Shown piece after piece: positions 11,823-23,268 of a stretch of 64,000 bases of DNA (position 1 is the stretch's first letter; every line of letters begins with the position of its first letter). The stretch covers positions 94,959 through 158,958 of the forward strand of contig NW_003211810.1 of assembly GCF_000006405.1 (NCBI RefSeq), in the 5' to 3' direction. Origin of the DNA: Perkinsus marinus ATCC 50983. Lineage: Eukaryota; Perkinsozoa; Perkinsida; Perkinsidae. The position numbers and the translations under genes are program-made. Under the pieces are notes generated by a model. It was not told the origin of the DNA. It made no database searches and saw nothing but the letters and a program-made list of their open reading frames with translations.

Positions 11823-13085
11823 ATGTTCGCCCCTTCTTTTAACCCACCACTGAACTGCGGTAAGTGGGAGCTCGTGATGCCAACGCTAATTACAACAACC
11901 CGATAGAACTCAACAGATTATCCCTTCTGAGAGTTCCATTCTTGATTACACTTTCCTCAATACGCCTGCATATTTCACCTTTCAGGTGATTCTAGCGGCA
12001 ATTCGGCGAACCCCTGGAGACCGATGGCTCGGGCCGTGTATATGCATAGTCCAGCCTTGCCCATCGACGCCCCCAAAACCGTCGATGCGGCTGGTAACGA
12101 CTCTCCCACAAACCCTTCCTCATGCCCTTTGCAGAATCCCGACGTCACAAGATAGTCGGCTACGACATCCCCTTCGTTATGCTGCACCCAGAGCATCAGC
12201 AGTTCGCTACTATCTCCTCTGCTGAAGGGATCGGGACCAGCGAGAGACAACAGACTCTCCCTCAGTCTAACCCAACGCCTCGAGGCAGCATCAGTGCCAG
12301 GGGACCTCGCTCGAGGTGAGCTACCCCGTCGGCCCTCCTGTTAACATGTCGTTTTCAGTCTTTTGGGACTCCCTCGCGTATCTCTCGTAGTCGACCCTTA
12401 CCAGGTGGGCCGCCCTTTATGCTATCATTTCCATCAATACTTTTGCAGGCGTTGACCGACGGAATGCTCACTTCCCGAACTTCGAATTTTCCCAGCGTTC
12501 CCGTCACCCCCAAGCTCCCCCAACCATCGCCTCTCTCTACAGCACGTTCGCATCAATTGCCCACTGGTTTTGACTACAAGGTGAGGCCTCATTAGCGAGC
12601 AACTGCAGTTGATCGATGTGTGTATCATGTGTGATTTCAGGTGGTTCTCCCCACTCCACGAGGCATCACTGTGGATTTCAATCCCTCTACCAGTGCAGCC
12701 TGATTGTCGATGCTGCTCACGCTTGCATCCATTGATGATAGAATATTCCCTTAACGATGTGTCATGATGCATAGACATGGTGCTGTCCCTTGTCACGTCT
12801 TGTGTTATACATCGATAAATACGTACTAGCCGTCAATGTGGACCCACATCACTGCACCAAACTCGAGGACCTCAGTATGAAGATGATGGAGACTACTGTA
12901 CCAGTAGATATCCCTGTCAGGTTGAGTTTGTCACTATATTCAACAACTTCCATTACGATCAACGCCCCTCAAGCACTGAGTGCTCTCAATTAAACCATTT
13001 TCAGATCAACGCGATTCCACCCACAATAGAAACAATCAGGCAACTTAGTGAGCTTATCATAGCTACTTCCGAGGGCAAAGCTTGA
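11823..13085 (+). CDS. Unassigned plus-strand gene, disordered N-part and helical C-part
   Basis: Not recognised. The ATG at 11823 gives MFAPSFNPPLNC, then a GTAAGT donor. Later exons bounded by plausible GT-AG sites encode low-complexity text such as SGNSANPWRPMARAVYMHSP (12000s) and SNFPSVPVTPKLPQPSPLST (about 12480-12540), then VVLPTPRGITVDFNPSTSAA with a stop at 12701-12703. A following pair of exons, ending KMMETTVPVDIPVR (to about 12920) and starting INAIPPTIETIRQLSELII (from about 13006), joins across an 80-bp intron and stops at 13083-13085. These could be one gene or two. It is divergent from PHF5A and converges on the minus-strand gene ending at 13143. A stop inside the second exon frame near 12154 shows that my exon model is incomplete. 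Confidence 0.4.
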
Positions 13086-13142
13086 CTCACGGAGTGTATG
13101 CACTAAGTTGCACTACGCAGCGGAATAACGATATCGAATTGA

Positions 13143-16100
13143 CTACAACAGCACGCCATCTAGAGGACCTTCAGCAAGCCACTCAGTGAGATCATTGATA
13201 ACCCGCCCAGTAGAAGCCTAAGGTAAGCACACAAGCAGGTTATTGATTCAGACAACATATAAACTCCGCGTTCCCACCAACTTCCTAGACTCACCTTATT
13301 AGACTGATAGACATCAAGGAGCTTACGAGCTGAAGAAGTAGAGCGTTTATTGGAGACGTTGTGAACCCAACCACGCCTTACCAAAATCACGAGTTAATTC
13401 TGGTTCTCCTCCAAGACCCTCCACATGAAGCTTAGCAACATCAATTCGTAGATCCTCACTATCGGGCGATGCCAGAGCTACGAGCTGCGCGAGACCCGCG
13501 TCGCAAAATCCACCAGCAAGAGCGCGTGCTCCTGAAGAGGAGACAATTTGCACAAACTCCATCTTATAATAGAAAAACCCTACAGACAGAAGGTTAAGAC
13601 CGCGCAAGCGCATTCCGTTGTTGTCCCCTGAGGGGTCGCTCGAACCATTATGTGTACTACTATTGGCCCTCACATTACGATCGCCAACTGAAACGGGTAG
13701 TTGGGCCGATATTCATAATACCATGATGCAATACCATGGATGAAATCATTGGAGTTTCATCCGTTTTACGTAGAATGGTGCGATACTCCACGTGAAAAAC
13801 ACGATATTCGCGAGTGAAATATGAAATGTGCTTTTCATATCACGGGGGGGACCCTATTACTCGAGATGGAGGGGCGAAAGAGCGACTACTATTATTCCAC
13901 TATTACGAGGAATACCCAAGACTAGTAGTGTTGGAATCTATGTTCGCATTCCTATGTTTCCTTAATCACTCAAGTTAGCATACGAATTCGGGGGGAAGTG
14001 TAGAGAAACCAATAGACAATTTTCCCCAGAGTTTTCACATCGTCACCAACACATAAAGTTGATCATGTACATTTCTTCCCATAGTAGAAGCCATAGCGAA
14101 TCGATGAAAGATTTTTCGACTTACTGCTGCCGGCATTCCAAACAACCCCCTGCTCGTCACACTCTACCTCCAGCCCCTCCTCAGTCATTGCCTTCACAAG
14201 ATCGTCTGATAGTAACAAGCAATTCCAAAACAAAGTCGACTAGCCAGGACGCGACACTCACCAGCAGTCTCCCTCGCAGGACCATTGCCGACCGCCGAGA
14301 ATGATGCCACCGGTAACTCCACGTCTCCAACAATATCCTTATCAGACTGCGGTTCGGATGCCGCCCCAGAGGGCCCCACAGGGAGCTCTCGATCGATGCT
14401 CACAACTGTGTTAGTAGGCACTAAAGGAGGCAGTTACGACAACACTTCACACACTATAGTGGAACTTGCGCCACAATGAGCACAGCTACTCTCACGTTAC
14501 CTTCCCGTTGTTGCGGACTTAGTAATGGCTTCGTGTACTCAGCATTGAAATCCACTCCACGACTCTTGTCACTCGAACAAGAGGCACTTCCAATATCGAC
14601 CTCGCCCTCAACAAGACTACTATCGACGGCAACTGCCGTGAGGGGCCCAGCAGTGGCTTCCTCGACCCCTACAAGACCAGCATTGCTCACCAGGCGACCA
14701 TACCTCCTAACACTACCCTCCTCGCTAACATGCCACTCCGGCATCCGCTCCCCGTTGAGCCGATTCACATCTCCATTATAGGAGCTTTCACTCCCTGGCA
14801 GTTCTCTATGCATAGTCGACTGCGGCAACCCCGAATCCATCACCACCGGCGCTATCGGAGGGGCCCGAGGGAGATTCTCCTCCTCCTCCTCCACTATTCT
14901 ATCGTGATGTGTATCTAATCACTGAAGGTCCCCAAGCACTGCATCAACGCATAGTGAATATTCAATTAGAAACGACAATCCCAAACACCATGGAGAGGAC
15001 AGATCCCACCGGAGAATCACAACCAACGAATGCCGAAATGACGCCCATCATCTAAAGTAGGGCAGCAGCTTTCGCGCTTCGGACCACTCGCTCCGTTTAG
15101 CTCCTCCTCATCCTCCCACCTCTAGCGCCCATCAATCCCTCATAGCCTTGCTCCTTCACCTCAACAGCAGTACCATACGACAAGTCGTTGCTACTGAGTA
15201 AGTCCACCTCACTGCCGACCATAGTAGTACCCCCAGACCTGAACAAGAGTTCACAGCAGAGACATCGCAGGCTTCAACTACATCCCCATATGCGGCACAG
15301 TTTTCACAGTGCTCGATGCGCTCAATCGTCTGAGGCGATCCTGGTCAGCCCTCTCCAGCCAACTTAGCCGTTCGCTGATGCTCGTGAGAGCCGAAGTGAG
15401 CGTAACATTCTGAGCTTTCACTTGTGATACGTTTTCTGCGAGCTTCTGCAGAGTGCTGTCCAAACTCGCAAAACGCTGCACAGACAATACAGAGTGAACC
15501 AACATGGGCGTGTGAGCTCACTGAAGAGATAGCCGCGATCATCTCTTCGTTATTGGTCTTCATATCGTTGTAAGTCGGAGTGTCTCGGACTTGGTTCTGA
15601 GAAACCGTGAGATAAATCCATCATGGTGCGAAGCCTTCAAAATAACAATGGAGTTTCACTCGTTTCACGAGAAGTAGCGTTATACTCAGTGAAAAACTCG
15701 ATATTAGCGGTGATATGCAGTCGTTTGTGAAATATGTTTTTCCACTTCTGTTCTTCATATCACAGGTGAAACTCCAATGAAGTGCCGAGACCATTCATGT
15801 CTGATGACAAATTCCCAAGCGGAACTCCACGAAATTTCACCATACACCACGCGATACATCACTACAGCATTTCAAGGTCAATTTAATATTCTACCCGAAT
15901 TTTCAGTAATTCAACCACTTCTTTTTAAAGAATACCCTTTCTTAATCATTTACCGACTATATTCATACCAACTTATTACCCAAAATTTCAATATAATAGC
16001 TAGTTTTTTATACCAGAAATTCGGTTAAAATATTAAATTGACCTGGAAATGCTGTAGTCTCTGTGAACCGTAACCCGTATCACCGCTAGCTGCGTCAAAT

Positions 16101-17341
16101 GTGTCTGTATACTGTCCAACTTGTTACCCTAACAATAACAACATCAACTCAGTTCACCACGGGCATGCTACGTCCTGTTCGAAGCGCTGCAGCACACTGC
16201 GAGCACTGCCCTTTGTCTCTGCCAAGTTCTCAACTAAATGCGTCTGAGTGAGCAGCACCGAATCAACAACAACACCAACAACTTCCTCCCGTTCCACCCA
16301 CCTCAGTATCCCTGCAATATCTTGTCACACCCTAAGAGGAAACAGCTACAGTCTGACCAAGCCACAGAGTCCACAGCCAACTCACGTCAAGCTTCGACAG
16401 GCATTTGCCGATGTCATGTTGGAGCTCAGCACTATACGTCATATTCTCTATCACACGCCCTTCCGTTTTCTGAGGAATTGACGATATCACTCCAGCCAAC
16501 GTGGGAGCAGCAATATCCGAGTCGTATCATAAAATGGACCCCACAAGGTGATTAAGGGGCGCCTTCACTTACATGGATGCCGACTTCAAGAGCATTGAGC
16601 ATCTGTGTCAAGCACTGCATTAGAGCTGCCGTACATTCCTCATTGTGAACATGAACATTGGATGTCTGCTCGAAGATGTAACGGAGTAGGTCTCGTCTTA
16701 ATGACTCATCTATCTACCAACATCAACAGTGTGTATGACGACGTATAAGGAATCCACCACAAGAGCCCTCTTGCGTAGCTCAACGAGTCCTACAATCGTC
16801 ACAATGGTGAGCATTTCTCAAGCGTCAACTGGTGAATTAGAGCTCCTCTCGTAAGCACGAGATAGTCGAACAGTCCCGTAGAGATTAGCGTGTAATCGAG
16901 TCGATGCTTATTGTCCTCGCTAGAGTATCTACCTCATCTACCTCTTGTTGTCTCGGTCGGTAATCCCTCGATGCGGCCAGGTCTCTGTCAGGAGCCTGCT
17001 GGCTGTACTGCACGCGCATGCCCTGCGCTGGATACGGCTGCCGTTGAGGAGGAGGGACGGGCGCTCTCATATAGTCACCGTGGGCTGGCATGTCATCCGC
17101 ATGGGGTATCTACAGCAAAGAAAAACACAATCAGTGAACCTAACTCATATCCAGTACGCTCAACCTAAAGATTCCCACTCACCTGTGGTGGTGGAGGCGG
17201 CCCACCCATCGCACCGACCCCACGAGGGGGCGACTCCGGGGCCGCTGCCGATGAAGATACCGGCGGAGGCATCTGACGATCGGAGACGTAGCTATAGTCT
17301 AAACCTCCTCGACCTAACGGCATGACCTGTTGTGGGGCCAT
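13143..17341 (-). CDS. Large unassigned gene: proline-rich start, helical ARM/HEAT-like and coiled-coil parts
   Basis: Not recognised. The ATG at 17341 begins MAPQQVMPLGRGGLDYS and runs into a Pro/Gln-rich region (GGPPPPPQ; MRAPVPPPQRQPYPAQG) with a short intron between. Next come helical exons: LISTGLFDYLVLTRGALIHQ (about 16840-16890), VELRKRALVVDSLYVVIHTV (about 16730-16790), ECTAALMQCLTQMLNALEVG (about 16570-16630) and GRVIENMTYSAELQHDIGKC (about 16400-16460). A coiled coil follows (LDSTLQKLAENVSQVKAQNV; LTSISERLSWLERADQDRLR, about 15330-15460), then an acidic, Ser-rich region (14200-14890). The final exons are SPDSEDLRIDVAKLHVEGLG, ARKLLDVYQSNK and VINDLTEWLAEGPLDG, with the stop at 13143-13145; their introns (47-55 bp) check out. 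Long introns hold family B (13749, 15649) and family A (13928) repeats. It may be two genes; the helical parts suggest a protein scaffold, which is inference. Confidence 0.5.
13749..13850 (+). mobile_element. Family B MITE-like element, copy B1 (3' end degenerate)
   Basis: Starts TTGGAGTTTCATCCGTTTTA and contains the family core GTGAAAAACACGATATTCGC. The 3' inverted repeat has decayed, ending at CACGGGGGGG. It is in the same orientation as B2, 1.9 kb away, within the minus-strand gene. Confidence 0.8.
13928..14080 (+). repeat. Family A short dispersed repeat, copy A2
   Basis: Begins GTGTTGGAATCTATGTTCGC, with the family internal segments CATACGAATTCGG and AGAAACCAATAGA, and ends near CATGTACATTTCTTCCC. 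It lies 80 bp from B1, probably in one intron of the minus-strand gene. Confidence 0.8.
15649..15775 (+). mobile_element. Family B MITE-like element, copy B2 (full length)
   Basis: Terminal inverted repeats TGGAGTTTCAC and GTGAAACTCCA enclose 127 bp with the shared core GTGAAAAACTCGATATTAGC. There is no coding capacity. A dinucleotide AT flanks both ends and could be a target-site duplication, but it is too short to be sure. Confidence 0.88.
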
Positions 17342-17558
17342 ACAAAAGCACTGAGCTGTCAGATATACAGTCTGGCACTCCCGAGTAGCAGTAGTAGTAC
17401 ACCTACTGTCATTCTACACCTTGTCCGATAAGAGCTACGTCCATTCATGGACACTCAACACAACACGAAGGTAATTTAGTGACAACCATGGGCGGCTACA
17501 AGAGCCTTGGGATAACACCAGCCACAAGCAAGGCATGTGAGCATTCGGACTAAGGCCC

Positions 17559-18019
17559 TCACAGTAGCGGCTCGCTCGACTCCGGGGCACGCTGTTCATC
17601 CTCCTCCATGTATTTGGCCACCTACAGTAACCACACCTGAGCATGTCGACAGCAACAGTTCCCCTCCCTACCCGTTTGGTGTCGGCACTACGATCCTCGA
17701 GAGTAGACCGAGACGAACCCTCTCCTGAAACCAGATCCTTACGCCAAACGCACATGAGAACTCATACGCTCGTGAGAATACTTCAGCTGAAGCTAGTCGA
17801 TGATTTTCCGAGTATGATGAATCTCTATATTTCATTAATCATAGCTTTGATTTCCCTAATGGTTAACAACTACCTTTTCCATCACTCCCTATACGATGCT
17901 TGTCATAGCTGCTAGTCACAGACACCTTCCGACTCCCCTCACTGTTGTTGCTGGTGAAAGTCATCCCATCGCCTCTACCATATGCTGAATCATAACAGCA
18001 TATTCCAAAATCACATCGG

Positions 18020-18059
<40 letters not shown>

Positions 18060-18094
18060 CACTACCACTACTACTACTACCACTACTACTACTC

Positions 18095-18130
<36 letters not shown>

Positions 18131-19860
18131 CTACTACTACTACTACCTATAGGCAAAAGCCAAAAGAAAGGATTCGGCCCAACTACTGCTATGAAGTCGC
18201 CGTAGCATCCACGATGATACATAGACTGACAACGAAGATCTATAAAGTTCCAAGTGGCTGCGCCCACCCCAGTATAGTCTTGTTTCTTGCTAGACTTCTC
18301 GCAGTACTCTATAGTGGTCATCGCCTTGAACGCCAACCTACACGATAGGACTGCAAGAGATAGAGCAAGGCAGGAGTTACTACCATATGTGGAAAGCAAA
18401 GAACACTGTCAACAGTAACCCGAAGAGAGATGAGAGGACCATGCCAAATACCAGTAGGAAGACTCGTCCTAAAGGCTCTTCTTCCTCGACCGCATAACGC
18501 GTCTGACAAAGACCTCAGTAGTTACATGACAGCCACGATGCTAGTTGATTCCAATGGAGTAATATTATCAAACAGCCTTCCAATAAAGGAGCAGTCGGGT
18601 AGATTCGAACCATGGTGACGCTAGACAGACCAATTCCCAATCTCACCGATTCGATCATAGTGATCCACACAAAGTGAGCCGTGAGTGTTGCATAGAAGAG
18701 CAGTAGGAAAAAGTACTTGTGGTTACGGAAGCCAACACAATTGTATATCCATGGGCAGTGATGGTCCATCTTCAACACCTGACCATCCATCTCATCATCA
18801 CCAACCTTACGATAACCAGGAGCAAGAAAAGATGAGAGCAACCAAGATGATCCCAATAAATATCAGTAGAGATCATTATTTATTGATAACTCTGCTGAGA
18901 TGGACGCACGCGTAGAATTCATGCCGTGAATTTTCGGTGAAATTGTCCGAAAATTTTGGAGTGGGAAGTAGAGAGGGAATCTTATTGCTCGCGGTAATCC
19001 TGCTCGTAGCGTGAGAAAACTTACACATCTCTTGCAGACTCGGCAATGATGACATCTGTCGGGTTTGAACCTGCGACCACTCGCATGAAAAACAAGCCGC
19101 TCGACGACTACACCTCACTTCCCACACCATTTACAGTGTCTCCTCTCCCCACTCCGCTTCTTCTCTTGTGCATCTGACAGTCATCACTTTCCAAACGAAT
19201 GAAGCATCACTGGTCTCACCCAGTCCGGAAAGATCAGCTCCAACAGGCTCGTCTTCTCCTCCTCCATTATACAACCACTTTTCAGTGTTTGGTATCTACC
19301 AATAGCCGTCAAAATGACTCAACAGAAATCAATGCTTCATCGATACGATTGCGACACGGGGTCAAAGACACGGGGTCAAGCGGAGGCATCAGAATCGATC
19401 GTATCCAGCATAAATTTTCTCACCTCCCCAGGACTAGTAACAACACATAGAGTGTAGCACACAAGTAGCATGGCGAAGAGGGCGTTGAATATGACCAGCT
19501 CAATCCATCCTCGTTGGGCCCTAACAATAACCAGTAAGAAGGGGATAGGTTCATCTCCTCTTACATTTCACGACGTACAGCTGTCGGTCTGTCGAACTGC
19601 AGCAGCGGCAAGATATGGACCTGAGATGTCATGGACCTCTCGTGCTTAGTTATTCATAACGTACAAAGTTGTATATGGCCCATAGAGCGAAGATGATAGT
19701 ACACACGAAGAGCACTGGCAGGAAACGCGCAGGCTCCTTGTCAGGGAAGGAGTTGGTAGGGCTATAAGGCATGTAGAAGTGAAGACATTGTTGGCTGAAG
19801 TGGCAGTGTAGTGGGGACTTGTTTGGCCGACTTAGGAGCGTTCGAGTCCATTTCGCTCAT
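17559..19860 (-). CDS. DHHC-type protein S-acyltransferase (palmitoyltransferase)
   Basis: Membrane enzyme that attaches palmitate to protein cysteines. On the minus strand: a first membrane helix in [20 protein letters not shown] (about 19675-19735), a second in [20 protein letters not shown] ending TSPGE (about 19420-19500), then the zinc/DHHC domain [20 protein letters not shown] plus [19 protein letters not shown] (about 18730-19160, over three exons), and helices three ([20 protein letters not shown]) and four ([20 protein letters not shown], about 18390-18450). The post-[12 protein letters not shown] (TTxE motif, about 18310) and [11 protein letters not shown] (about 18150-18180) follow. 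After LLPIG comes a run of some 40 serines encoded by a trinucleotide repeat, then GDGMTF. The stop is at 17559-17561, after [11 protein letters not shown]. The start at 19860 is the best ATG, but joining it to the first membrane exon is uncertain. The gene is divergent from the OTU-RING gene. Confidence 0.93.
18020..18147. repeat. (CTA)n / (TAG)n trinucleotide microsatellite
   Basis: About 42 units of CTA on the plus strand, with a few CCT and CCA interruptions. Read on the minus strand of the palmitoyltransferase gene, it is open in one frame as AGT/AGC-type serine codons with scattered Gly and Arg. It begins directly after the conserved LLPI segment as GTAGTAGTAG, which also resembles a splice donor. 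Confidence 0.97.
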
Positions 19861-19986
19861 CAAGTTCCAGCAAAATTGAGAAAGTCAGCATAGCAGTACG
19901 TGCCTCTTTTGGGAATCTTCTTGAGAGTGCGGACGTACGTGTGCGGCGAAACCACATCCGGTACGTTGCTATAAGACTTATACTAG

Positions 19987-20027
19987 CAGGTAGCCAGTTA
20001 CTTATAGTATAAGTAACTGGCTACCTG
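19987..20027. repeat. Perfect palindrome, 20-bp arms around one base
   Basis: CAGGTAGCCAGTTACTTATA (19987-20006), a single G at 20007, then the exact reverse complement at 20008-20027. It lies in the 720-bp divergent spacer between the palmitoyltransferase and OTU-RING start codons. Confidence 0.97.
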
Positions 20028-20580
20028 TCAGCGTTGACTGAGTGTAGGTTGTACGTATCCATCAGAAAAGATATTGTGGAGAGGTATCGACGTTGCAACG
20101 CGCAAGGCTTCGATCAGGAGGTCAACAACCGCACTCGGAATAAGCGCTGTAAAAAGCGCACGCCCGACAATGAGCAAGTAACGTTTAGACTCTTTGCCGC
20201 AGCACGAGTAGCTTGAAGGTGCACATGAACGAGTTCCCATCATCACCAGACTTCTCTACTCTAGGTGCGTCTGCCACTCATAAAGGTCTACCATGTCGTA
20301 GCGGTGTAAAGTGCCTCGAGTGTTCGTCAGGTCGCAGTATAGAATCTAGACCCTAGACTTCCTATGATGGCCTTTTAGGTTGATGGAATTGTTATCACCG
20401 AATCGTTATCTAGGGAGAGGTTTGCATTGCGTCGGGTTTGGCCGCTAGGTTAGTCTTACTCCTTGCTGGAGCTTGTCACTCGTATAGTTACACTCCCGTT
20501 GAGACGTACCCGATCATGACTCATGGTTGCTGCTATCTAGATGTCGATAGTGTGGTCCTTTTACATGTAACGATTGTGTA

Positions 20581-21549
20581 ATGCCGTCTCATTTCATACT
20601 TCAGCCGCTGCCTCCGCCGCCTCTACCAATAACCCGCCCATCATCGCCCCTTCGGAAGCTCGTAGGTCCACCTGAAGATGCTCCTCGCTATTTGGTATCA
20701 AGCTTGGTTGCAACCCCTGGTGCTGTTGATGCTGATAAGAGTATGGTTCTACGTCGTGTTGCTGGTGATGGTCAATGCTTCTATCGCGCCCTCCTGCTCG
20801 GCTACTACGAACCGCTAGTGTGGGCCCACAACGACCATGCCTACCACTGCCTGTCTCGTGTACTGGTTGAGGAGTTGTTGGCTTCCCCTGATGTTACTGA
20901 TGGTGAAAAGTCCCTAGAAGCATACAGGTGTATGGTGGCGGACCCTCAATGGGACAAGGTGCTCATTTCGAAGTGCCGTGCTTCTATCGCACGGGCGGTT
21001 ATGAGTTGCAGCAAAACTGTCGAAGCTGAGGCAATACTAGCTGCTGTTGGCTCAGTTGATGTGCACTCAGCTGTCCGCGATTTGGTGCTCAACACACGGG
21101 CTGACGCTGAGGCTTGGATTCTCGGTTACGCTGCTCGAGCATTCGGAGTGAACATAGCAGTCTGTGCTCCTGGATGCGCTGCAATGGATATGGCTGTTCA
21201 CAAGTGTGGTGAAGATGATGCTAGGGTGGTTACCCTACTCTATACGGCTCCTGCTACGGAAGGTGGTTGTGGTCACTACGACGTTCTCTATGATAGAGCG
21301 GAGACGACTGCCGTTGCTGCCGCTGACTTTCTTTTCCCGGGAAAGTGCAGTCGATGCCGATCGAGTAAACTCCTGCCTCAGCGGTTGCTATCGTGGCCTT
21401 GCGGGCATTGGCTCTGTCGTGAGTGCGTCTTGAAGGACGTCTACGATTGGTCGTGTGTACCGTGTAGACGCAGCAGAGTGCTGTGGCATAGACGTATCCT
21501 CAGCGGCCAGGAGGAGTACGGCGCCCGACTAGCTAGTAAACGCATATAG
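20581..21549 (+). CDS. OTU-family cysteine protease fused to a C3HC4 RING finger
   Basis: Predicted deubiquitinating enzyme with an added E3-type zinc finger; 322 codons without an intron, ATG at 20581. A Pro-rich start (residues 8-16) precedes the OTU core: RRVAGDGQCFYRALLLGYYE (58-77) holds the catalytic Asp63 and Cys66 of the DGxC motif; ADAEAWILGYAARAFGVNI (174-192) matches the otubain/OTU helix and strand; GHYDVLY (231-237) supplies the catalytic His232. A canonical RING follows: Cys256, Cys259, Cys274, His276, Cys279, Cys282, Cys292 and Cys295, with spacing C-x2-C-x14-C-x-H-x2-C-x2-C-x9-C-x2-C. OTU and RING together imply ubiquitin as substrate, but whether the RING ligates or only targets is inference. 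It is the only clear single-exon gene in a window of intron-rich genes. The C-terminus ends GARLASKRI. Confidence 0.93.
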   Translation: MPSHFILQPLPPPPLPITRPSSPLRKLVGPPEDAPRYLVSSLVATPGAVDADKSMVLRRVAGDGQCFYRALLLGYYEPLVWAHNDHAYHCLSRVLVEELLASPDVTDGEKSLEAYRCMVADPQWDKVLISKCRASIARAVMSCSKTVEAEAILAAVGSVDVHSAVRDLVLNTRADAEAWILGYAARAFGVNIAVCAPGCAAMDMAVHKCGEDDARVVTLLYTAPATEGGCGHYDVLYDRAETTAVAAADFLFPGKCSRCRSSKLLPQRLLSWPCGHWLCRECVLKDVYDWSCVPCRRSRVLWHRRILSGQEEYGARLASKRI

Positions 21550-21678
21550 GTTAGGAATGAGCGTTTGATCTTTCATGCCTGATTCTGAAGTTTAAATGTA
21601 ACATTTTGACCTAGTGTTGTCACCTAGGTCCCTACATTGTTGTTTGTCAGCAGTTGCATCGGTTCCATCTAGTTACCA

Positions 21679-22828
21679 ATGGTACGCGTTCTCGCAAGTG
21701 TGGTTGCGCTTTCCATATTGTGCGGCATTCAAGGGGCTCCTGCTGCCAAGGTGAGTTGGGCTCATTCTTAGGGTGTTGCTCTTACTACTTGTATCGACTC
21801 ATCATATTGTTACGTAGGCTGCGGCTAGTACTCCTCGTCCGAACATAGTTGAGCCCCATACTACTCCTACTGTTGTTGCTCTTACTACTACGCCAGCAGT
21901 AGAGTCCACTACGAATGCTGTTCCCACCACAGCGTCTGTTGTGTCTGCTTCTGCCCCAACTAGGAGGGTTGAGATCAGCGTTGCGCCCCCCGCACTACGA
22001 TAGAGGTCTCCAGTGGCGCCGGTGTTCAGGCTGCTGTCAAGGAGGCCACGCGTTCGACATCTGCTTCTGCTGTTACCGATGATCTCATAACCTTCGAAGG
22101 TGCGAAGAATGTCGTCTATCAGACGGCTTTTTACTGGGTTGATCTGGCTAAGTGAGATGTGACTCGAGCGAAGCCTTTCCTCTCAGGGCGTAGTCAGGTT
22201 CTATCGGGACATTGTGGTAGCTATGTTGTCGAAGTCTATGCAGGGTAAGTATAACCAAGTCGTTCGTGACGGCAACAAGTATTACTCCCAAGCGAAGGAT
22301 GTTTACTATGCTGAAGTTGCGCCCAAGATTGGTAAGTATATCGTAAGTGTTGTTGGTCGTATGAGCACGTCTAAGATCCTATCATCGATGCGGCCACAAC
22401 TGGTGCTACGGAGGTATATAGTTTTGTCAATGAGAAGCAGAAGGCTCTCACTGCTCCTAGTCTCAAGAAGATGCATGCCGCCTATCCTGCTACTAGAGGG
22501 ATCGCTGGTGGGTTGTCATCCTCTTCTTTTTCTAATGTGTCCACGTGTAGGTCCTGAGCTCACCGACAGAGCGGTGTTCATCATATTGAGCATGGCTTTG
22601 TTCCGCTGGGCTGTTCGTGTCCTCAAGGCTCTTTTGTTGTGCGTGGGGTTCATGTTTTGCTCTAAACGCGCGAAGAGCGTTCCATCTGGCGAGTCAGGTT
22701 CGACTGAGGAGGCCAAAGCTCAGCACGGAAAAGTGAGTCGATTGGCTGCTGAACTGGTTGGACAGTGCCTGAGATGGATTTTGCATGATGTGCTGAGCGT
22801 AAATCGAGTGACCTCTGTCGTTGCGTGA
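21679..22828 (+). CDS. Unassigned gene: signal peptide, Thr-rich linker, membrane helix
   Basis: Not recognised. The ATG at 21679 gives MVRVLASVVALSILCGIQGA, a typical signal peptide, then a 45-65 bp intron and a Thr/Val-rich linker (TTPTVVALTTTPAVESTTNA). The frame then breaks at a run of six C (21986-21991): upstream reads ISVAPPALR-stop, while one more C would continue into TIEVSSGAGVQAAVKEATRS, VTDDLITFEGAKNVVYQTAFYW. Later exons (49-bp intron, then about 45 bp) encode VVRFYRDIVVAMLSKSMQ, KYNQVVRDGNKYYSQAKDVY, TEVYSFVNEKQKALTAPSLK and a hydrophobic segment AVFIILSMALFRWAVRVLK with LLLCVGFMFC, then a charged tail ending at 22826-22828. The C-run break may be a base error or a damaged gene. 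The protein is probably secreted or membrane-bound. Confidence 0.55.
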
Positions 22829-23268
22829 TCGCCTAGTGGGCATTATTGGGTCCCCAACAACTAGAGGGAATCAATGTTTTTGTCGGTTAGGATTCCTCCG
22901 CACCAACCAAGAATTTCAAAGGTAAAGAGCAAAACTGAACATGTCTGTGTTTGAGAAATCACAACACTAAGAGCACTGCAAACTCCTCCGCTACGTCCTC
23001 ACACACCGATGGATATCCCTGCTTAGTTGGCGATCTCTATCAGTGCTCGCACTGTTGGTGATGCAGTTGTTCATTGTTGGTCTAGTGGTACATTCTCATA
23101 GAATCTCGTTAGATATATTCAGATGCCGAGTACGGTGTTGTAAATTCCGGTCGTACGTGATCACGTATAGGTTGTCGCAGGTGCGCGGCGTGCTGCTGAA
23201 AATGGTGCAAAGTATCTTTGGTGAAGTGTTTATTAGGGAGCAGTTGAGGTAATTTGAGGCTGAGGAGA

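Noticed and set aside
19060-19125. A-box and B-box-like words on the minus strand suggesting a tRNA
   Set aside because: The B-box-like GGTTCAAACCC is the exon text FKPD of the DHHC domain, and there is no acceptor stem.
19358-19386. Tandem duplication of ACACGGGGTCAA
   Set aside because: A single 14-base duplication in probable intron sequence of the palmitoyltransferase gene, with no sign of wider significance.
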